Source of the DNA: Siphonodentalium dalli
Taxonomy: Eukaryota > Mollusca > Scaphopoda > Gadilida > Siphonodentaliidae
NCBI GenBank assembly: GCA_032622095.1
Contig: CP136065.1
Coordinates: 99,765,343 to 99,829,342 of the forward strand
Direction: 5' to 3'
Length of the DNA stretch: 64,000 nt
The notes under the pieces were generated by a model, which saw only the letters and a program-made list of their open reading frames with translations, searched no databases and was not told where the DNA came from. Every line of letters begins with the position of its first letter. Position 1 is the first letter of the stretch. Below are positions 28,501 to 43,500 of the stretch, one piece after another. Made by a program: the position numbers and the translations under genes.

Positions 28501-31500
28501 GTCTGAATCCAAATATATAGTTGAATTGCCTAAATCGATAAATATTGAGCTTCATGGTTACCAATTGAATTATTGCTCAGTTAATTTCTGTCTGATATTC
28601 AAGAGAATTTTTGGTGAAGGCTTCATTTCACCTAAATGGAGTTCTGAAATATAATTACTGTTCTAATGGGACAAACCTCGAGGCTGAGGACTATTGGCTA
28701 GACTTGCTTTTATTAGGTAGACACACTAGGCCCACGTAATGTTGGATTCCTTATTATTTCCATATAGAACCCTTAACCCTTTGAGTGCCAGGTCGATTTT
28801 TGTATCAACCCATATACCCTGTGCCAATGCATTCTCTTATATATGCGAGTCGACCATAGGTCACCTCGCATATATAAGAGAATGCATTGGCATATAAAAA
28901 AAATTTAGTTTTTTTTTTTACAATTTTAATAATTTATTCTTATATTCTTTAACAGGTATATTTAGTAGGTTTAGTGCCAGGGTATCTTATGTTTTTTATG
29001 GGCATCAAAATTATTACTATGAATACTTGGTGATAGTTTTGAGTTATAACATGCCCATAAGGTGTTATTCAGTTTGTTTTTAAATTTGCTATAGCATGCT
29101 TAAGCATACCCGAGCAAAACTCAACCCAAAAACAAAAAATTCTAAAATTTTTATTTTTATTTTTTTAATTTTTTTTAGGGCCTATTTTACACACTGTAAA
29201 TTATGGCCGATGAGATCGGCCCGTGGCACTCAAAGGGTTAATCAGGGATGAGTCTAAAAATTATTCGGGAGAAGTGGAATGTTAACAGGGAGAAGTAACA
29301 ATTTTTACCGCAACACCATCCTTCTATAATCTAATAAGTATTATGCAACAAAAGAGCTCAATTATAAAACCATTTTAGTGAGAAACAATACTATTACAAT
29401 CAGTAAATACTTCAAATATGCTGTTTGGATATAGACATACTGGTATATGAGAGAAATCCCTTCTCCCTGGGAAAAAACTAGGGAGAAGTGGCACATTGTA
29501 GCGAGAAGATGTCACCCTCTAGGCTGGTCGCTACCATTAGTACACAGTTCTGCTGACGATATGTGCCTTAAAAATGAGAAAAAGTATACTTCAACCTGAT
29601 ACAGAACATCGGAGACCTATTGTCATCTGTTTTATAGACAATCGCTCGGAAATATCCCCCTCTTTCTCCCACAATGAATTGCACATCTGGAATGCATATT
29701 ACAATGAGAGTCGACTATTATGCTCCGCTTCAAAACAGGTACAAATCCTCTCCAAACCTTGATACTTTGATAATAAAAAGTTATTATTACATTCTTTTTG
29801 ACCGAATAACATTGATACATATCTTTATTCTATTTTCATCAACTGTTTACATCAAAATATAAATCGCATCCCCACTCCCAGAAGACGAATGTATTATTTC
29901 ACTCTCAAGATGTTATCCTTTTCTCAGCACTATGTCATGACTTCATAAGTTTGCGTAATTATGTATCCTTGCACGTTATTTTAACAGGCTGGTGGTGATG
30001 TAGTTTTAAGAATGTGTTAGGTCTTACCATTCTTTTCATTATGATCTGGGTCGTAGCAAACTGGTGTAGATAATATTATAAACACAACAGTTAATGGTTC
30101 TGAGTACTTAGCTTACGTTCTTTCTCCTCTTGAGATGCGAGGTTTATTTTCACTCGGCTGGATCCTCGTAAAAATGATGGTCCGCATCTCACTCGAAGAG
30201 AAAAACCGAATGCTACTCAGAACAGTTAACTGTTGTCTATATATTTTGGGGGGCTGCCTCTTTCCAATGGTATGTATAGAGCATGTAATTTGTGTTTTCA
30301 CACACATGTGCCTTTTATGTATCGGGGGATTCATGAGCTATTTATATTACAGTGTTCCAGACGACTTCAAAGTTGATCCAGGAGCAGTCGAAGCAATCGC
30401 TTTACATCCTTCAAACCAAAATAAAGTTCTCATTGGCTACAACAGAGGACTCATCGTTTTATGGGACTCAAAAGAAGGAAATGCTGAGAAGACCTACAAC
30501 TCGGCTCAGGTTAATATTATAATTAGCCCAGGGTTTAATTTCGTTTTTGAAAAGACGAGGTATAATACAGTAGTGGATGGTAACAGATTTGGGCCCAGCA
30601 CATTGGGTCGATTTAACCATCTTCATGTGTACTTTCAATTCTGAAATGAATATAGTGTTGAGATTAATATTGTCATCGTCTGTATTACTTCAAACATGCA
30701 ACAAATTGGAAAAAAGTTTATTAGTGCACCTAATTTAATAAGCTAGATAAATAATGCAGAAAAAAATTCTTGTTTTGACTGTTGTATCAGCTTGATTCTC
30801 ACAGGTATATAGTGCATTTTGTTAGTGCAGCCCGTCATCTTTTCCAATTTCCAAATTGTATTAAAGTAGCTTGTCAAAAGTTACAAATACCACTATATAT
30901 CAGTACATGACCTTTTCTGATGGACATGTTAATCTTAATATTACTTTGGACATGTGCCTGATGTGAACAATTTCGTTTCAGCAATTGGACTCACTATGTT
31001 GGCGCAGATCTGGAGAGCAATTTATGAGTGCTCATTCTGATGGCAGCTATATCAACTGGAATGCTAAAGACTCAACCTCAGAATCTCCATCTATACCATA
31101 TGGTTAGTATTCATAAAACAACTATAAACATCAGAATTCAAATTATCAGTTACAATTTCACTATGGACAAATTAAAGTACGATGAAGACAAATTAGTTTG
31201 TTATGCCCCCGATCTCCGATGGAGATTTGGGGGTATATAGTGGAGCCGTCCGTCCGTTCGTCCTTCCGTCCGTCCGTCCTTCCGTCCGTCAGTCCTTCCG
31301 TCCGTCAGTCCTTCCGTCCGTCCGTCCTTCTGTCCGTATGAACGTTTCAACTCATAACTTTGGTTTCGCTAACTCAATTCAGTTGATCTTTGGTATGCTA
31401 ATAGACCAGCCGGGGGACAAGATTTCCCCATAACTGCAGTTTCGTCTGCCCATTTTTTTCCAGAGTTACGCCCCTTTTTTGGACTTGGAAAATTCAGGTT

Positions 31501-34500
31501 TTCTGCTACTTTTTTTGGTTTCCAGATGATAACTTGATTTTGGATTGTTTATTTGCAAAACCCGTTTTTTTGTGTATTACCAATATCGCAATACAGGTAA
31601 AATTTCGGTTCAATCGGATAATTTTTGTGAGAGTTATGACCCTTTTTCGACTTAAAAAATTCAGTTTTTTTTTTATAGAAAATTCAGTTTTCCTTCTATT
31701 TTTGTGGCACCAGACCAAATTTGAAGCTAATATAGAACAACATGTGGAATTTTTATAGCGCTTAACCAGAAAGTTTCTGTGCTCAGAAAAGAAAGTTCTG
31801 ACCAGGCCTAAAGTTTGGTCAAAATGTTACCTGGTAGGCTACATTCTTGGTACATTCTCTGACCTAAGCTGACTTGTGAGGACACACTCGGCTAATTTCG
31901 ACCGGCATAAAAAAAACCTATGTTGACTTACATTAATATTGCGTGCATGTGAGGTCTGTAAGTGTTGTCATATTTTAACAAGTCATCCTCTATCGTACTA
32001 AATACTCATGAATAACATAACTTTACAAAGTGCCATTTAATAAGTATTTGCACAAAAATAAGAAAAATCCTCTCTGATTGTACAGTCGGGGGCGTTACCT
32101 CCGCCCAGCGGTGCACTTGTTATTTTTATAATCGTCCACGATGCCCAGGCAATTTTAGAACGTAAGTAGTTTTCCCGTTTCTGTGTTGACTAAACGCTGG
32201 CTCTATGATGCCCTAATGCTCTGCTTTGTTTGCTGCCATGGCTGCAGTGAAGCGACGTTGCTTCATAGAGCTAGTGTCAAATTTTTTACTTGAATGCTAA
32301 AGAGTTCATCATTTGTGAAATAATTTGGAAATTGACAAATAAAATTATCCACGGTATATAGTCCTTGAATACCTTTAATGTTTAAATGTTTCGACTTCAT
32401 CTTCCTTTGGGAATATCAATGGCATGAATCAACATTGCATATTTTATAAGTTTTTGCAGGTAGTATTGCAGATATATTAATAATATAATTTTCGCGTAAC
32501 AGGCTGGAACTCAACAAGAGTTGAAATCTTTTTTTCTGCTCATTATATATACTAAGGAGGATGTCACTTTTACCTCGTCATTTTCTCCAAAAATAATATG
32601 TTGAAGAATTAAGTTACATCATGGAGTAGATTTATTATGGGTGTATTTTGTGATATATGGTGATTTTAACTGTGTAGAAAGTCTCACCAGGTAGATTATG
32701 TATTGCAGGTAGCCGAGGTCGTATGGGTAACTATCTTTCTTTCAACTAATCCATAATTCTTAATTTCACTTAATTGAGCCCCCCACCCCATAGCAGACAC
32801 TACTAATAAAGTTTTTTCTTTAATAAAATCCTAATTGTGCTACTGTTACTTATGTGCAGTACAATTAAGAATTGGCTCAATAATTTACCTTCATTTCATA
32901 CTGTGATTTCACTGTATAAATGCAGTGTCGTATCGTATACATGAAGTGATTTATGATTTGTGTTTTATGAGTTCCTGATTTTAACACCATATCAGAAAAT
33001 GAAGATTATTTCATGTAATTATATTTGTATGAAAAAAACAAACAAATGAGGTCTAATTGTTTGAAATATTATAGTGGCAATGTTGATACATCATGCGCTG
33101 CCATAGATTTTTTAATGAAATTTCATTACCCAACATTTACTCCTGCTTGGATTATAAATCCATTTCTGACACATGTATCAGCTTTTTATTACCTGATGGA
33201 AAATTAGAACAGGAAATGTAATAGATGTAGTTAGAATAATTTTTTCATTATTTTCTGAAATTTTATCATAGTTTATTAATTGCATTAAATAATTAAATTA
33301 AATAATTATTCAGAATTTTTTTTTTTCAATGGAATTTAAGTCGGTAAAATATTAAAAATAATTTTTTCAATTATCTTTGGATTTTCAGCTCTCGTCTGAT
33401 CTTGGCACAATCATTGATTTAGCTTTTAATAAATGCACTTTCAACTTTATTACACTTGCAGTTCTAGAAGCACCATGAAAAACTGTACAAAACTTTATTG
33501 TAGTAGCGAGACGTTCCATCTATATATTTAAAAATCTACTTAGTATGTTGTCAGTCCAAAGCCCCAAGATAACAACATCACAGTTTGTTTCATAAAACTA
33601 TTATGCCTTATGTTGTCAAACAAACAATTAAAAATTACATACATTCTCAGCCTCTTATATATATTATAACAATACATAATTTTCACATGAAGTGTTGACT
33701 GGTTACTTTGTTTTCCCTTGCTTTGACTTACAGTCCTAGTAGCTTTATCTTCATCAGTAAAAAAAATGTTGGAAGTCAAAACTTTCCTAAAAAGTTTATC
33801 ATCCTGTGAATGGCTTTTATTTCATCATCATTCAATATTCGCGGTCTGGTATAAAAAGTCCACATCGTGGTGATGTGAATTCATAGATCTAGGTATCATT
33901 TATCCACATCAACATGTCCAACCATAGCAGGTTATGACATATTTGAGTAGTTCACTATTGAAAAATTGGACATCCTGATATTTCTGCACTGAAAGGTCAC
34001 AACGAAATCAGTGCAATGGCATAATTTCACATGCTGGCGAGGTAGGTTTTTATTGTTTTATGTAACCTGCATGTGGTAAAACCATTAGCCTTTATCAAGA
34101 GACAAATTCATTGGCCATTGTTTATACAAACTGTTATAGAAGGGATCAGACGATTGGTTACATTTTATCTCATCATCCATGTTTTCCCCAACTCATTTTG
34201 CGACATGCCAAATACAGACCTACCATGGTATGCAATGTCTGATCTTTGTTTTCATTTCGTACATTGTATATTTATATATACTCTACCAACCAAGCCTGAA
34301 TTTAGTGTGTCTGTCATTTGCAGAATGAGGTCCCCAGAGGGTGAATTTAGTGATGCTATCCCACATAGCGGGCTAGCATTACTAAATTCACCCTCTGGGG
34401 ACCTCATTCTGCTAAGGCCTCATCTTCTCTGGAAAGTTTCTTTATTAAATTTCTATAGAAACTTGATCACAAAGATTCTATTTCTTTTTAAGTTTAGTTT

Positions 34501-37500
34501 CTCTATATCCCCAAATTGGCAGACAACACATTGCATAATTGAAGTTCCCAATGGGTGTACGTCACAATATTCACAATTTGGGAACTTCAATCTTAGTATG
34601 TCTCCCATAGCAGATGAGGTCACAGAGGGTGAATTTGCGGATTCTAGCCCGCTAAATTCACCCTCTGGGGACCTCATTCTGCAAATGACTGACACACTAA
34701 ACTCAGGCTTGCTACCAACTCAAAGTAAATTGTGTGTTTGATGTTTATTTCATGGTTGTGCAAAAGAATGGAATAAACTAATAACAGACCCCCATGAATT
34801 AAAAGGATTTTACAGTATATAAACTTTCTAACATTTACGAGTTTAACATGTAATATTTCTGTTTTTCAGGTCCATTCCCGTGCAAAGCCATCAGCAAAAT
34901 ACAGTGGTTGACATCTAAACTGTAAGTGAAAATTCAGCTCACTCCTTTAAGCCTTTGTAAACTAAATGGATTCTCCCTCCAAGTTAAAAAGTGTTCATCG
35001 GGATGGTCTATTATTGATTTGGAGGGATGTTAAGGAAATTTAAGCAGGCGACAGATAGCACAAGTCCTATTTATTGAGGGATTTGTTCAGATTATAAGTT
35101 CAACTGTCATTGTTGAACTTATTATCATAACATTTCTCCTGCACAGAGTAAAGGATATCAACATGGAATGGATTTCGTCCAGTCATCTTTTGCCAGTGTT
35201 ATTTGCCTTGGAGTGAAAAATGCATTTTTGTCTACTTTTGATCTCTTGCATCTGTTTTGCTCATGTTTGAATTATCTTTAGTATACCCATAATGCAGAAT
35301 GGCGGGAACAATATTCACATGAACAGGTTTTGTCCATTCATTTTCTTTTGAAGTTATGGCTCTTAGAAAATTAATAAAACCTGAACGAAGAGCCGTCTTG
35401 CAGGGATAGAAAAGTAATAAACCTGAGTGAAGACAAGCCTGCAAATAGTGTTTGGTCAAGTGCAGAAGAGGTTCCCAGAGGGTGAGTTTAGTGATGCTAT
35501 CCCGCACAGTGGGCTAGCATCACCAAATTCACCCTCTGGGAACCTCATTCTGCTTAGGCCTCAACTCCTATGGGAGACCTAAGATCAGATTAAATTTCCC
35601 CGGTTGAAGTTGATGTTCATCCATTAGTTATCTCGTTTAGGCAATTTATTTTCTGGAAATTAGTGGATGCAGAAACTTCCCAGAAGGGAAAAAGGAACTA
35701 AAAACAATGTTAATTTGAGACTATAGATACTTCCCAGAAGATGAGGCCTCATTCTGCAAATGACAAACACACTATTTCCACTATTTTCTGTGTGGTGCAC
35801 TTGTTATTTTTGTATTGATTTTGTGAATAAATTTTTTCCAGAGAGCCATTCATCATATTCTCTGGAGGAATGCCGAGAGCCAGCTACGGTGACAGACACA
35901 CAGTCACATGTATGCAGGACAAAAACCAGACCGTTTTCGATTTCACATCACGAGTTGTTGACTTCGTTGTCTTAACTCGATCAGATGAGAGTGATTCTCT
36001 TCACGAGAGATCAGGTTAGTTGGTATGATATATATATGTAGACTGAACCATGTTGCCTTCGACTCGGCCAGCAAGTGACTTCGTTCAAGATAGAAGCTTG
36101 AAATGACTTGCCAGAAATTTGGCACACACTTTGTTTTTGTGTATGTCTATGGGCCAGACTCCTTATGATCTTTGCATATGACATTGAATTGGGAATTTTC
36201 TGTGTTATGAGCTTTGTTCGTGGTTCTATTCTATTAAAACAAAGATTACTTGATAAGCATCCTTTCTAGATACATTTGAAAATTTGATTATTAAAACAGT
36301 GATGAACAGCATTGTTTGTGAGAAGTAGCACTATATTGATACATAATTGTTTGCAATTAAGAATGAGTCTTGACAATTGGTCATATCAATTCTCATGTGT
36401 TTGAATGGTTGTTTGTATAGTCCTCGAAATGGGCTATGGCAATAAGCAATGGCATGGGAAATGCCGTGGCAACATGTGGAATCTATAATGCCACAGCATT
36501 AAATTTGTTGTAGGACATTTTTCCTAATTTCGAGGGTTGTATGTATTAACTTACTCTTTGATGGGCCCAGTGGGGGGGGGGGGAGATTTGTTGACTCAAG
36601 ATGTTACGTTATTGTCATAATGTTGCCCCCCGAATAGATACTTACCCTTCAGAGGACCGTGGATGCTATCATTTAAATCACAATAATTTGTTATTCAGAA
36701 ACAGATGAGCCACATGCCCTGGTTGTTCTGGCTGAAGAGGAGTTAGTTATCCTGGACCTTGAATCAGACAGCTGGCCGGCATTCAGACTACCATATCTAC
36801 ACAGCCTACACTCATCAGCTATCACATGTTCCCAGCACATCTCTAACATTCCAGACCAACTCTGGCAGAAAATCAACGATGCAGGAGAAAGTCAGATGAA
36901 TGCATTCTCACAAAGGGTAAATATATAGGACTTAATTTTTTTTGGCAGTGCCCAGCTAAGAACTAAAATTATGGAATCTTCTGTACAATGACATGATTAA
37001 AATGTGCTTTGCGTGTTAACCCCCACTCTACTATATACTCATTGGCGAGTACTTTCCTTAGGAAATGTTCAGATAATAAGTTAAATAGACATTTATCTGT
37101 TTATTTAACGTATTATTTCAATATATCTTCTTCTTTTTCATTGGTATGGCTTGCAGTCATTAAACCGACTATTATAAGCCGGGATAGAGTAGATCCACCC
37201 AGTTCCCTCCAATGAATGGGACTAATTCTCCACTTTTATTATCTGTTTGTCAGTCTGATGTCTGCTAATATTTCATGAACATTCCTCACAGATGGGAGAA
37301 TCCATTTAGTATAGAAAGGGACAAAGGGTTAAAGATGTCTAAATAGGCAGTTTGTCAATTGTAATTATAAATAGTTCTCACACTCAGTACTCCCATGTAC
37401 ACCAAAATAGAAACAAAACCACTTTGTATTTGAGAAGCGGAGCTATGTTAATTGCATTTTGTCAGTCGTATATCTGTCAGACATATATTAAGTATCACAT

Positions 37501-40500
37501 CCTAAATTGAATGACTGAGATCAAGTTTGCTGTGATGTTTCCCTAGTCTGTGTAGTTCAATTTTGTGAAAAATCGAAAAGGGCTGGGCAAGTTAAATTCA
37601 TGCAGATACATACACTAAAAATTTGCTTTGAAATGTATTTAAAATTAACGTGTTAATGTAAATTGATCGCTAACTTTTGAGTAGTCTCATGTTCTCACCC
37701 AGCATATAGCTATATTATGTATCTTGTTATTTACAGGATTGGCCAATCAATGGAGGAAAAGTTAATGGATCAGGCTCATCTACCAAAGATCTTCTCCTTA
37801 CTGGGTAGGCACCTCATGAATAATCTAATTTGCACCTGTTAACCTCTTCGCTGCTATGACATCCGTAACTATTACAGACATAAAAGTGTATGCCATGTGC
37901 TATATTGTCCGTAGGTACTACGGACCTACTTCAGCACACTAGCAGTAGGCCATTATACATAACTGGAACTCAGAGATTGGTGCATCAGAATAACTATCTC
38001 AAAGTTTCAAACAGTGTATGATGTTTCACGATTGTGAATGATACTAACCTTTCAACTGAGTCAGTTTTATGGTTCTTGTGATAATCCCGTTATATTTTCC
38101 CCCTGGAAAATGGCAGTGACGTCAACAGCCCAGCACACGACGTCATAACAGCGAAGAGGTTAATTATTAACAGTTATAACTAATGATAAATAATTTTCGT
38201 GGGCACCATATAAAGAGTTCATTGTTTCAATCAAGAGTGTCACCAAGCCTATCATATTAAAAGTTTACACTCCTGTTTTTTTTGTATTTTAGATTATGAT
38301 CTGACATCTAGCCATATATGTGGTAATCGACCAGACTGAAACAATGGTCGGATTTTGTGCAAATTTTGTTTCCTCACTTCCCCAGGTAGAATGACTTGTT
38401 ATATGGAGAACACTTTTTATTTCTAGTCACGAGGATGGAACAGTAAGGTTCTGGGATGCTTCAGGAACATCGATGAAACTTCTCTACAAGCTGAGCACTG
38501 CCACAGCATTTTCGACATCAGACGCTACCACGCCGGATAATAATGTTGAAGAAGAAGAGTGGCCTCCTTTCAGAAAAGTAATTATAATTAAAATCTAGTA
38601 GACCAATAAATGATCTCTTCTGTTTGCACTGTTAAATCTCACTGTCTTCAACTGGTTTAGTGCCACTGCTGACATAATGTGTGAAATTAGAACAAAAGTA
38701 AACCATTTGAGGTTTGACATGGCACACATCACAAGAATTGCACTAGTGGCATTAGCTTTGTCTTCTGATTTGGCGTTGTGTGCGATCTATCTCCTTAGTA
38801 ATTTTCAACTTTTACTTGTTTTTGGAGGTTGTTGAATTATCTACATCTCGTCTTTCTATTTTTGTTGCATAACCCTTTATTGATTGGAGCCTTGCATATA
38901 TAAGAATATAAGAGAATGCACTGGCTTACAAGGCCAAGGTAAATATTGTTAGGCCAATGTATTCTCTTATATATGTGAGGCTCCCTATGGGAGACTCGTA
39001 TATATGGGAGACTCGTATATATAAGTGAATGCATTGGCACATGGTCTTTGGAAATTTTCAGGAAGCTCCAGTCATGGAAGGGTTAAACATTCACCATATT
39101 GAAATATCCGATAATGAATCAAATCATAATCATTCCAGGTTGGTTGTTTTGATCCGTATAGCGACGATCCACGACTTGGTGTACAGAAGATCTCCCTGTG
39201 TCCCCTGAGTGAGACACTAGCTGTCGCTGGTACAGCTGGTCAGGTTGTTGTTCTACAAATGGAACGTGAGGAGAGAACACATGAAATTAAATGCGTGACT
39301 GTAAATGTTGTTGGTGATAGGGACGGGTTCGTGTGGAAGGGTCATGAAGCTTTGACGACCAGAGAAGGCGAGGTTAAGTTCACAGTTGGATTCCAGCCTA
39401 CATCTGTTATGCAGCTTTATCCTCCAGCAGCCTGCACAGCCCTATCAGTCCACACAGAATGGCAGCTGTAAGTTTTCTATTCATTTATGGAAAGCAGTCA
39501 AGATTAACATTTTGAATACTGAATTTATTCTCACTCTATTTCTAAAATTATATGTCAGATTGCTTTATTCATCATTTGTTGGAATGTTTAGATCATATTA
39601 GCAGACAAAACATAGCAAAACACCTTTGAATTAATTTGTAGACATCTTCCGCTAAAATGTTCAACAACCAGTCTGAGGCTGATAGTTGAACTTATTAGCT
39701 GAACATTCCTACAAATGAATCAATGGGAATAAAGTTACTATGGATCATTGAATAATTATTGATTGAAGTCCAGAATAAATGGTAAATTTTTTATTTGTCA
39801 ATATATTTTATTTTTAACAAATTCTTAATAATATTGTCAGATCTAAAAGGGCACTAATAATTATTTAAAACATATAATCTCCTGAAAATGTAAAAAAATT
39901 GAACATTGATCATTTCACTTAAAAGAATGAGTGAACATATCTTGATACAAAAGTCACATAATAAAGTTGAGGTTCCTCTCTATTTTAACAGTGTTGCAGT
40001 TGGCACAGCTCATGGCTTGGGTGTGTTTGATTACGCTCAACAGAAGGAAGTAATGACCAAATGTACACTGAATGCTAGTGGTAAGTTTACCTTTTCATTA
40101 CTGAATAATAACTTTCCCAATTTTAGTAATAAAAGTATACATTGGAGTGGTCTTACAGTAATGCCCAAAGTACATTAACCACCACTCTGCTGTGGTTAAG
40201 TGGTCAATTACTTTGGGCATTACTGTATTGTTCATTTCGAAGGGTGTTCGGTAATACATGTCTAGAGAACATAGGGATAAAGGTATAGTGTGTCTGACAT
40301 TTGCAGAATGAAGTCCCCAGAATGTGAGTTTAGTGATGATACAGTGGGCTAGCATCACCAAATGCACCCTCCGGGGACCTCATTCTGCTTAGGCCGCCTT
40401 CTGGGAAGTATCTAGTCTCAAATTAGCATTGCTTTTAGTTACTTTTTCCCCTTCTGTTCAATTTCTACATCCCCTAATTTGAAGAAGATAAATTGCATAA

Positions 40501-43500
40501 TCAAGGTGACTAATGGGTGAACATTGCGAACTTCAACTGGGGAACTTCAATTTTATCCTAGGTCTCCCATAGCAGTTGAGGCCCAAGCATAATGAGGTTC
40601 CGAGAGTGTGAAATTGGTGATACTAGCCCGCTGTGTGGGATCGCATCACTAAATTCATCCTCTGTCACTGCCTCTGGGGATCTCATTGTGCAAGTGTCAG
40701 ACTTATTATATCCAGGCTTGGATGGAATATTGAGATAATAAGTTCATCAAAGCGGCATCCATATAGTGAGAAACTGAAAAGAGGGAGCTTTTTTCTGTCT
40801 CTTTGGTATGATACTGTGTCTCATGGAGCAAATATTATCTTATATATTCTTTGCTAAGGCAAGAAAAAAAACGTGTGTTTCCCGTTACCTGACCTACCCT
40901 GGTCCAAATATGCAAAATCATCTTCCATTTTCTATTAGTTGCAATCAGTAATTTAAATTCAATGAGTCATTAGCCTAATTATCTGTCAAAATCATGCTCA
41001 CAAAGCACAACATTAAACCTGTGTTAATGGGCAACAAACATCCAAAAACATCAATTAACATTGCAAAACCGTATTGTTGACTTTTCTGTATTTTACATAA
41101 ATGTATATATTTTTTTATCAGAATAAAAATTATTTTAAAAAAATATCGCAAATCTGACTACCTTGAAAATAGTGAACATTAAACAAGAATAAAACAAAGT
41201 AATTTAAGCTTATGGTTCATGTTTGAGCCTATATACCTTTTATTAACTCAATTTAATATGTGAAGGGGTGTTGGTTTAAGATATAGTGTACTTGACAATT
41301 TTCTCCATACTCTGCAGATCTTACTGGCACATCGGAGACACCTATGTCCAGGAGACAAACACTGAAAAAATCCCTCAGAGAATCATTTAGAAGGTTGAGA
41401 AGGAGGCGATCAGAACGACGAGCAAAATCCAAAGCTGAACGAGTGAAGAAGTAAGTCATATAATATATCAATTAAAACCATACCAAGTTCACATGTTGTA
41501 TTGACATAAATGTCATACTGCTTCTGATTTCCCCATACCGTTAAGATAGCCATTCCCATTCAGTCATTGTGTTTACAAGACTATAACCACATTGCGATTA
41601 TTTCCCAATAACCACATAAGCCTTGGAAATTTCTGTGATTGCCAAACATGAACGAGTATTCATCATGTATGTATTTGGAAGTGTGCCAGAATAAATTGTT
41701 TTGGTCTATAATTAGTGTTACAAATTTATTGTGGACTTTGCCAGACACACATCACGGAATCTATTGACAACAAGAAAACATCTGTAACTTGCAAAATTGA
41801 TGTCTGATATGTATATCTACACAATTAGATTCATTACGTACAAAAAAGGTTGTCATCATTTTTATTAAAAGTTTAATTGTGAGGGGTTTTTTTTTGGACC
41901 AAAATAATACATAATTTGATGCTAAATTATAATATTAGGGTTTAGTCTTTAGAAAGTAGAATGTGCAGGAATTTTACTCCTTAGATTCAACATTACTCCA
42001 AATATTTGTTTTTGCAACCATTTCATCAATCTTTTATAGGGATTCAGAATCGTCTCCTGAGAAGAAAGTTGAAGAGCCAGCAGCAGCAGCAGAGCCTATA
42101 CCATCAACATCACAGGATCCATCAACATCGCCAGGGGCGGCAGCAGCAGCTATAGAATCCAAACCAGTTGAGAGGCATGTGGAAGCACGAAGCTCCGAAG
42201 ATTCCATGGGTTCTATGGTCAGATCTCTATACTTTGCAGACACATTCATCACACATGGTACGTACAATGAAAATGTGGAATATTTTTTTACATCTTCATT
42301 TAGTGCATGGTTGTTTTTATTGCAGGTTTTTGTAAGATTTCTGGTTTTAGAGTTCTCTTTCTTGGTATTTACATTGTTAAAACTATTTTTAAAGGAAAAA
42401 AAAATAAAAAATATTGGCTTGGCTTGTGAGCGTCATAAAATAATTATATCCGATTTCTGATGACAGGCAGAATAGTACATTGTGCAATAATTGAAAACGC
42501 CTTTTAATATCAACCCTCGAAATTAGCTACGACAAAATGCAATGATGTAGAAAAAGCTGTAGAAGCCAATATAAAATTTTATGCAATGCTAAATGTATCC
42601 AATGCCCAAGAAGAAAATTTCAAGGGTTGTAAATTCAGTCTGATAGAGATTGTCAATGACATACAAAAACATGGGCACAGCCATTTGGAATTTGTCTCAT
42701 ATTGTGCAAAAAAAATATGACCAACCAGGGTACACTGGTAACAATTTCTGCAGCATAGGTCCCCTCATACTCTAGCAGATAACGATGCTTTTCATATAAA
42801 ATATTAATATTGCACCAATGTTTTCCAGGTCATGCAAATAATCCGTCCTTGTGGGCTGGTACCAATGGAGGCCATATATACATATACAATTTAACAGTCC
42901 CGTCTGGCGACAAACGAAACTCAGAAGCTGTTACCAGCCAGCTAGCTAAAGAAATAAAGCTCAAGCATAAGGCTCCAGTGCTATCGATGGCCGCCGTCGA
43001 TGGAAGGATGAGAGTGCTGCCTGAAGCTCTCGAAGTGCAACATGAAAGAGCCAAGGCACCTGATATGACAAACCCTCACTCAGTGATCATATGCTCAGAG
43101 GAACAGCTCAAAGTAAGCGTATAGCCCATTCAAGATTCATATAACTCCCGACTTTTAGAACAGCTCAAAGTGTATAGTCATACCCCATTCAAGAACCATA
43201 TGTATGTATTTTTTATGCCTTATGACCCAGGGTGAATATAAAGCAAAGATAAAGAAAATGTTTTTTGTGGATATGCTCCCTACCGTACTGTATTGTCAAG
43301 GAGGGACACTTATATAAAATGGATGAAATATTTACAGACATAACGAATGCTGAAATATAACGAATGCTGAAATAAAATATTTACATAAGCTGATAATCAT
43401 ATTGCTGGTGCCCAAAAAACGCCATCCCGCCCACAACATATGATTTGTGTGAGATTTATCCATTATTTGCAAGAGTTCAAAAATAAATCTCCCAACTTGT

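Larger units (their letters stand above)
31103..34869 (+). other. intron between W6 and W7
   Basis: It carries a GTCC-headed element (31201-31760) and a complete P1 element (34294-34712). 31780-34290 is AT-rich; within it, 32184-32282 holds a weak inverted repeat and nothing else is evident. Confidence 0.6.

Noticed and set aside
29250-29520. Repeated GGGAGAAGTGG-like phrases suggesting an element
   Set aside because: Three loose occurrences (29269, 29289, 29480) without defined ends or a second copy.
30135-30352. Upstream open extension of exon W5
   Set aside because: Intron sequence inside a foldback element; the Lgl similarity begins exactly after the acceptor at 30352.
34073-34741. 222-codon plus-strand open frame
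   Set aside because: It runs through a P1 element; the repeated peptide [14 protein letters not shown] is the translation of the P1 hairpin arm and recurs at other P1 copies on both strands.
41963-42460. Longer reading through W15 into both introns
   Set aside because: Strong acceptor at 42039 and donor GTACGT at 42258 fit the neighbouring phases; the extra residues are not Lgl-like.
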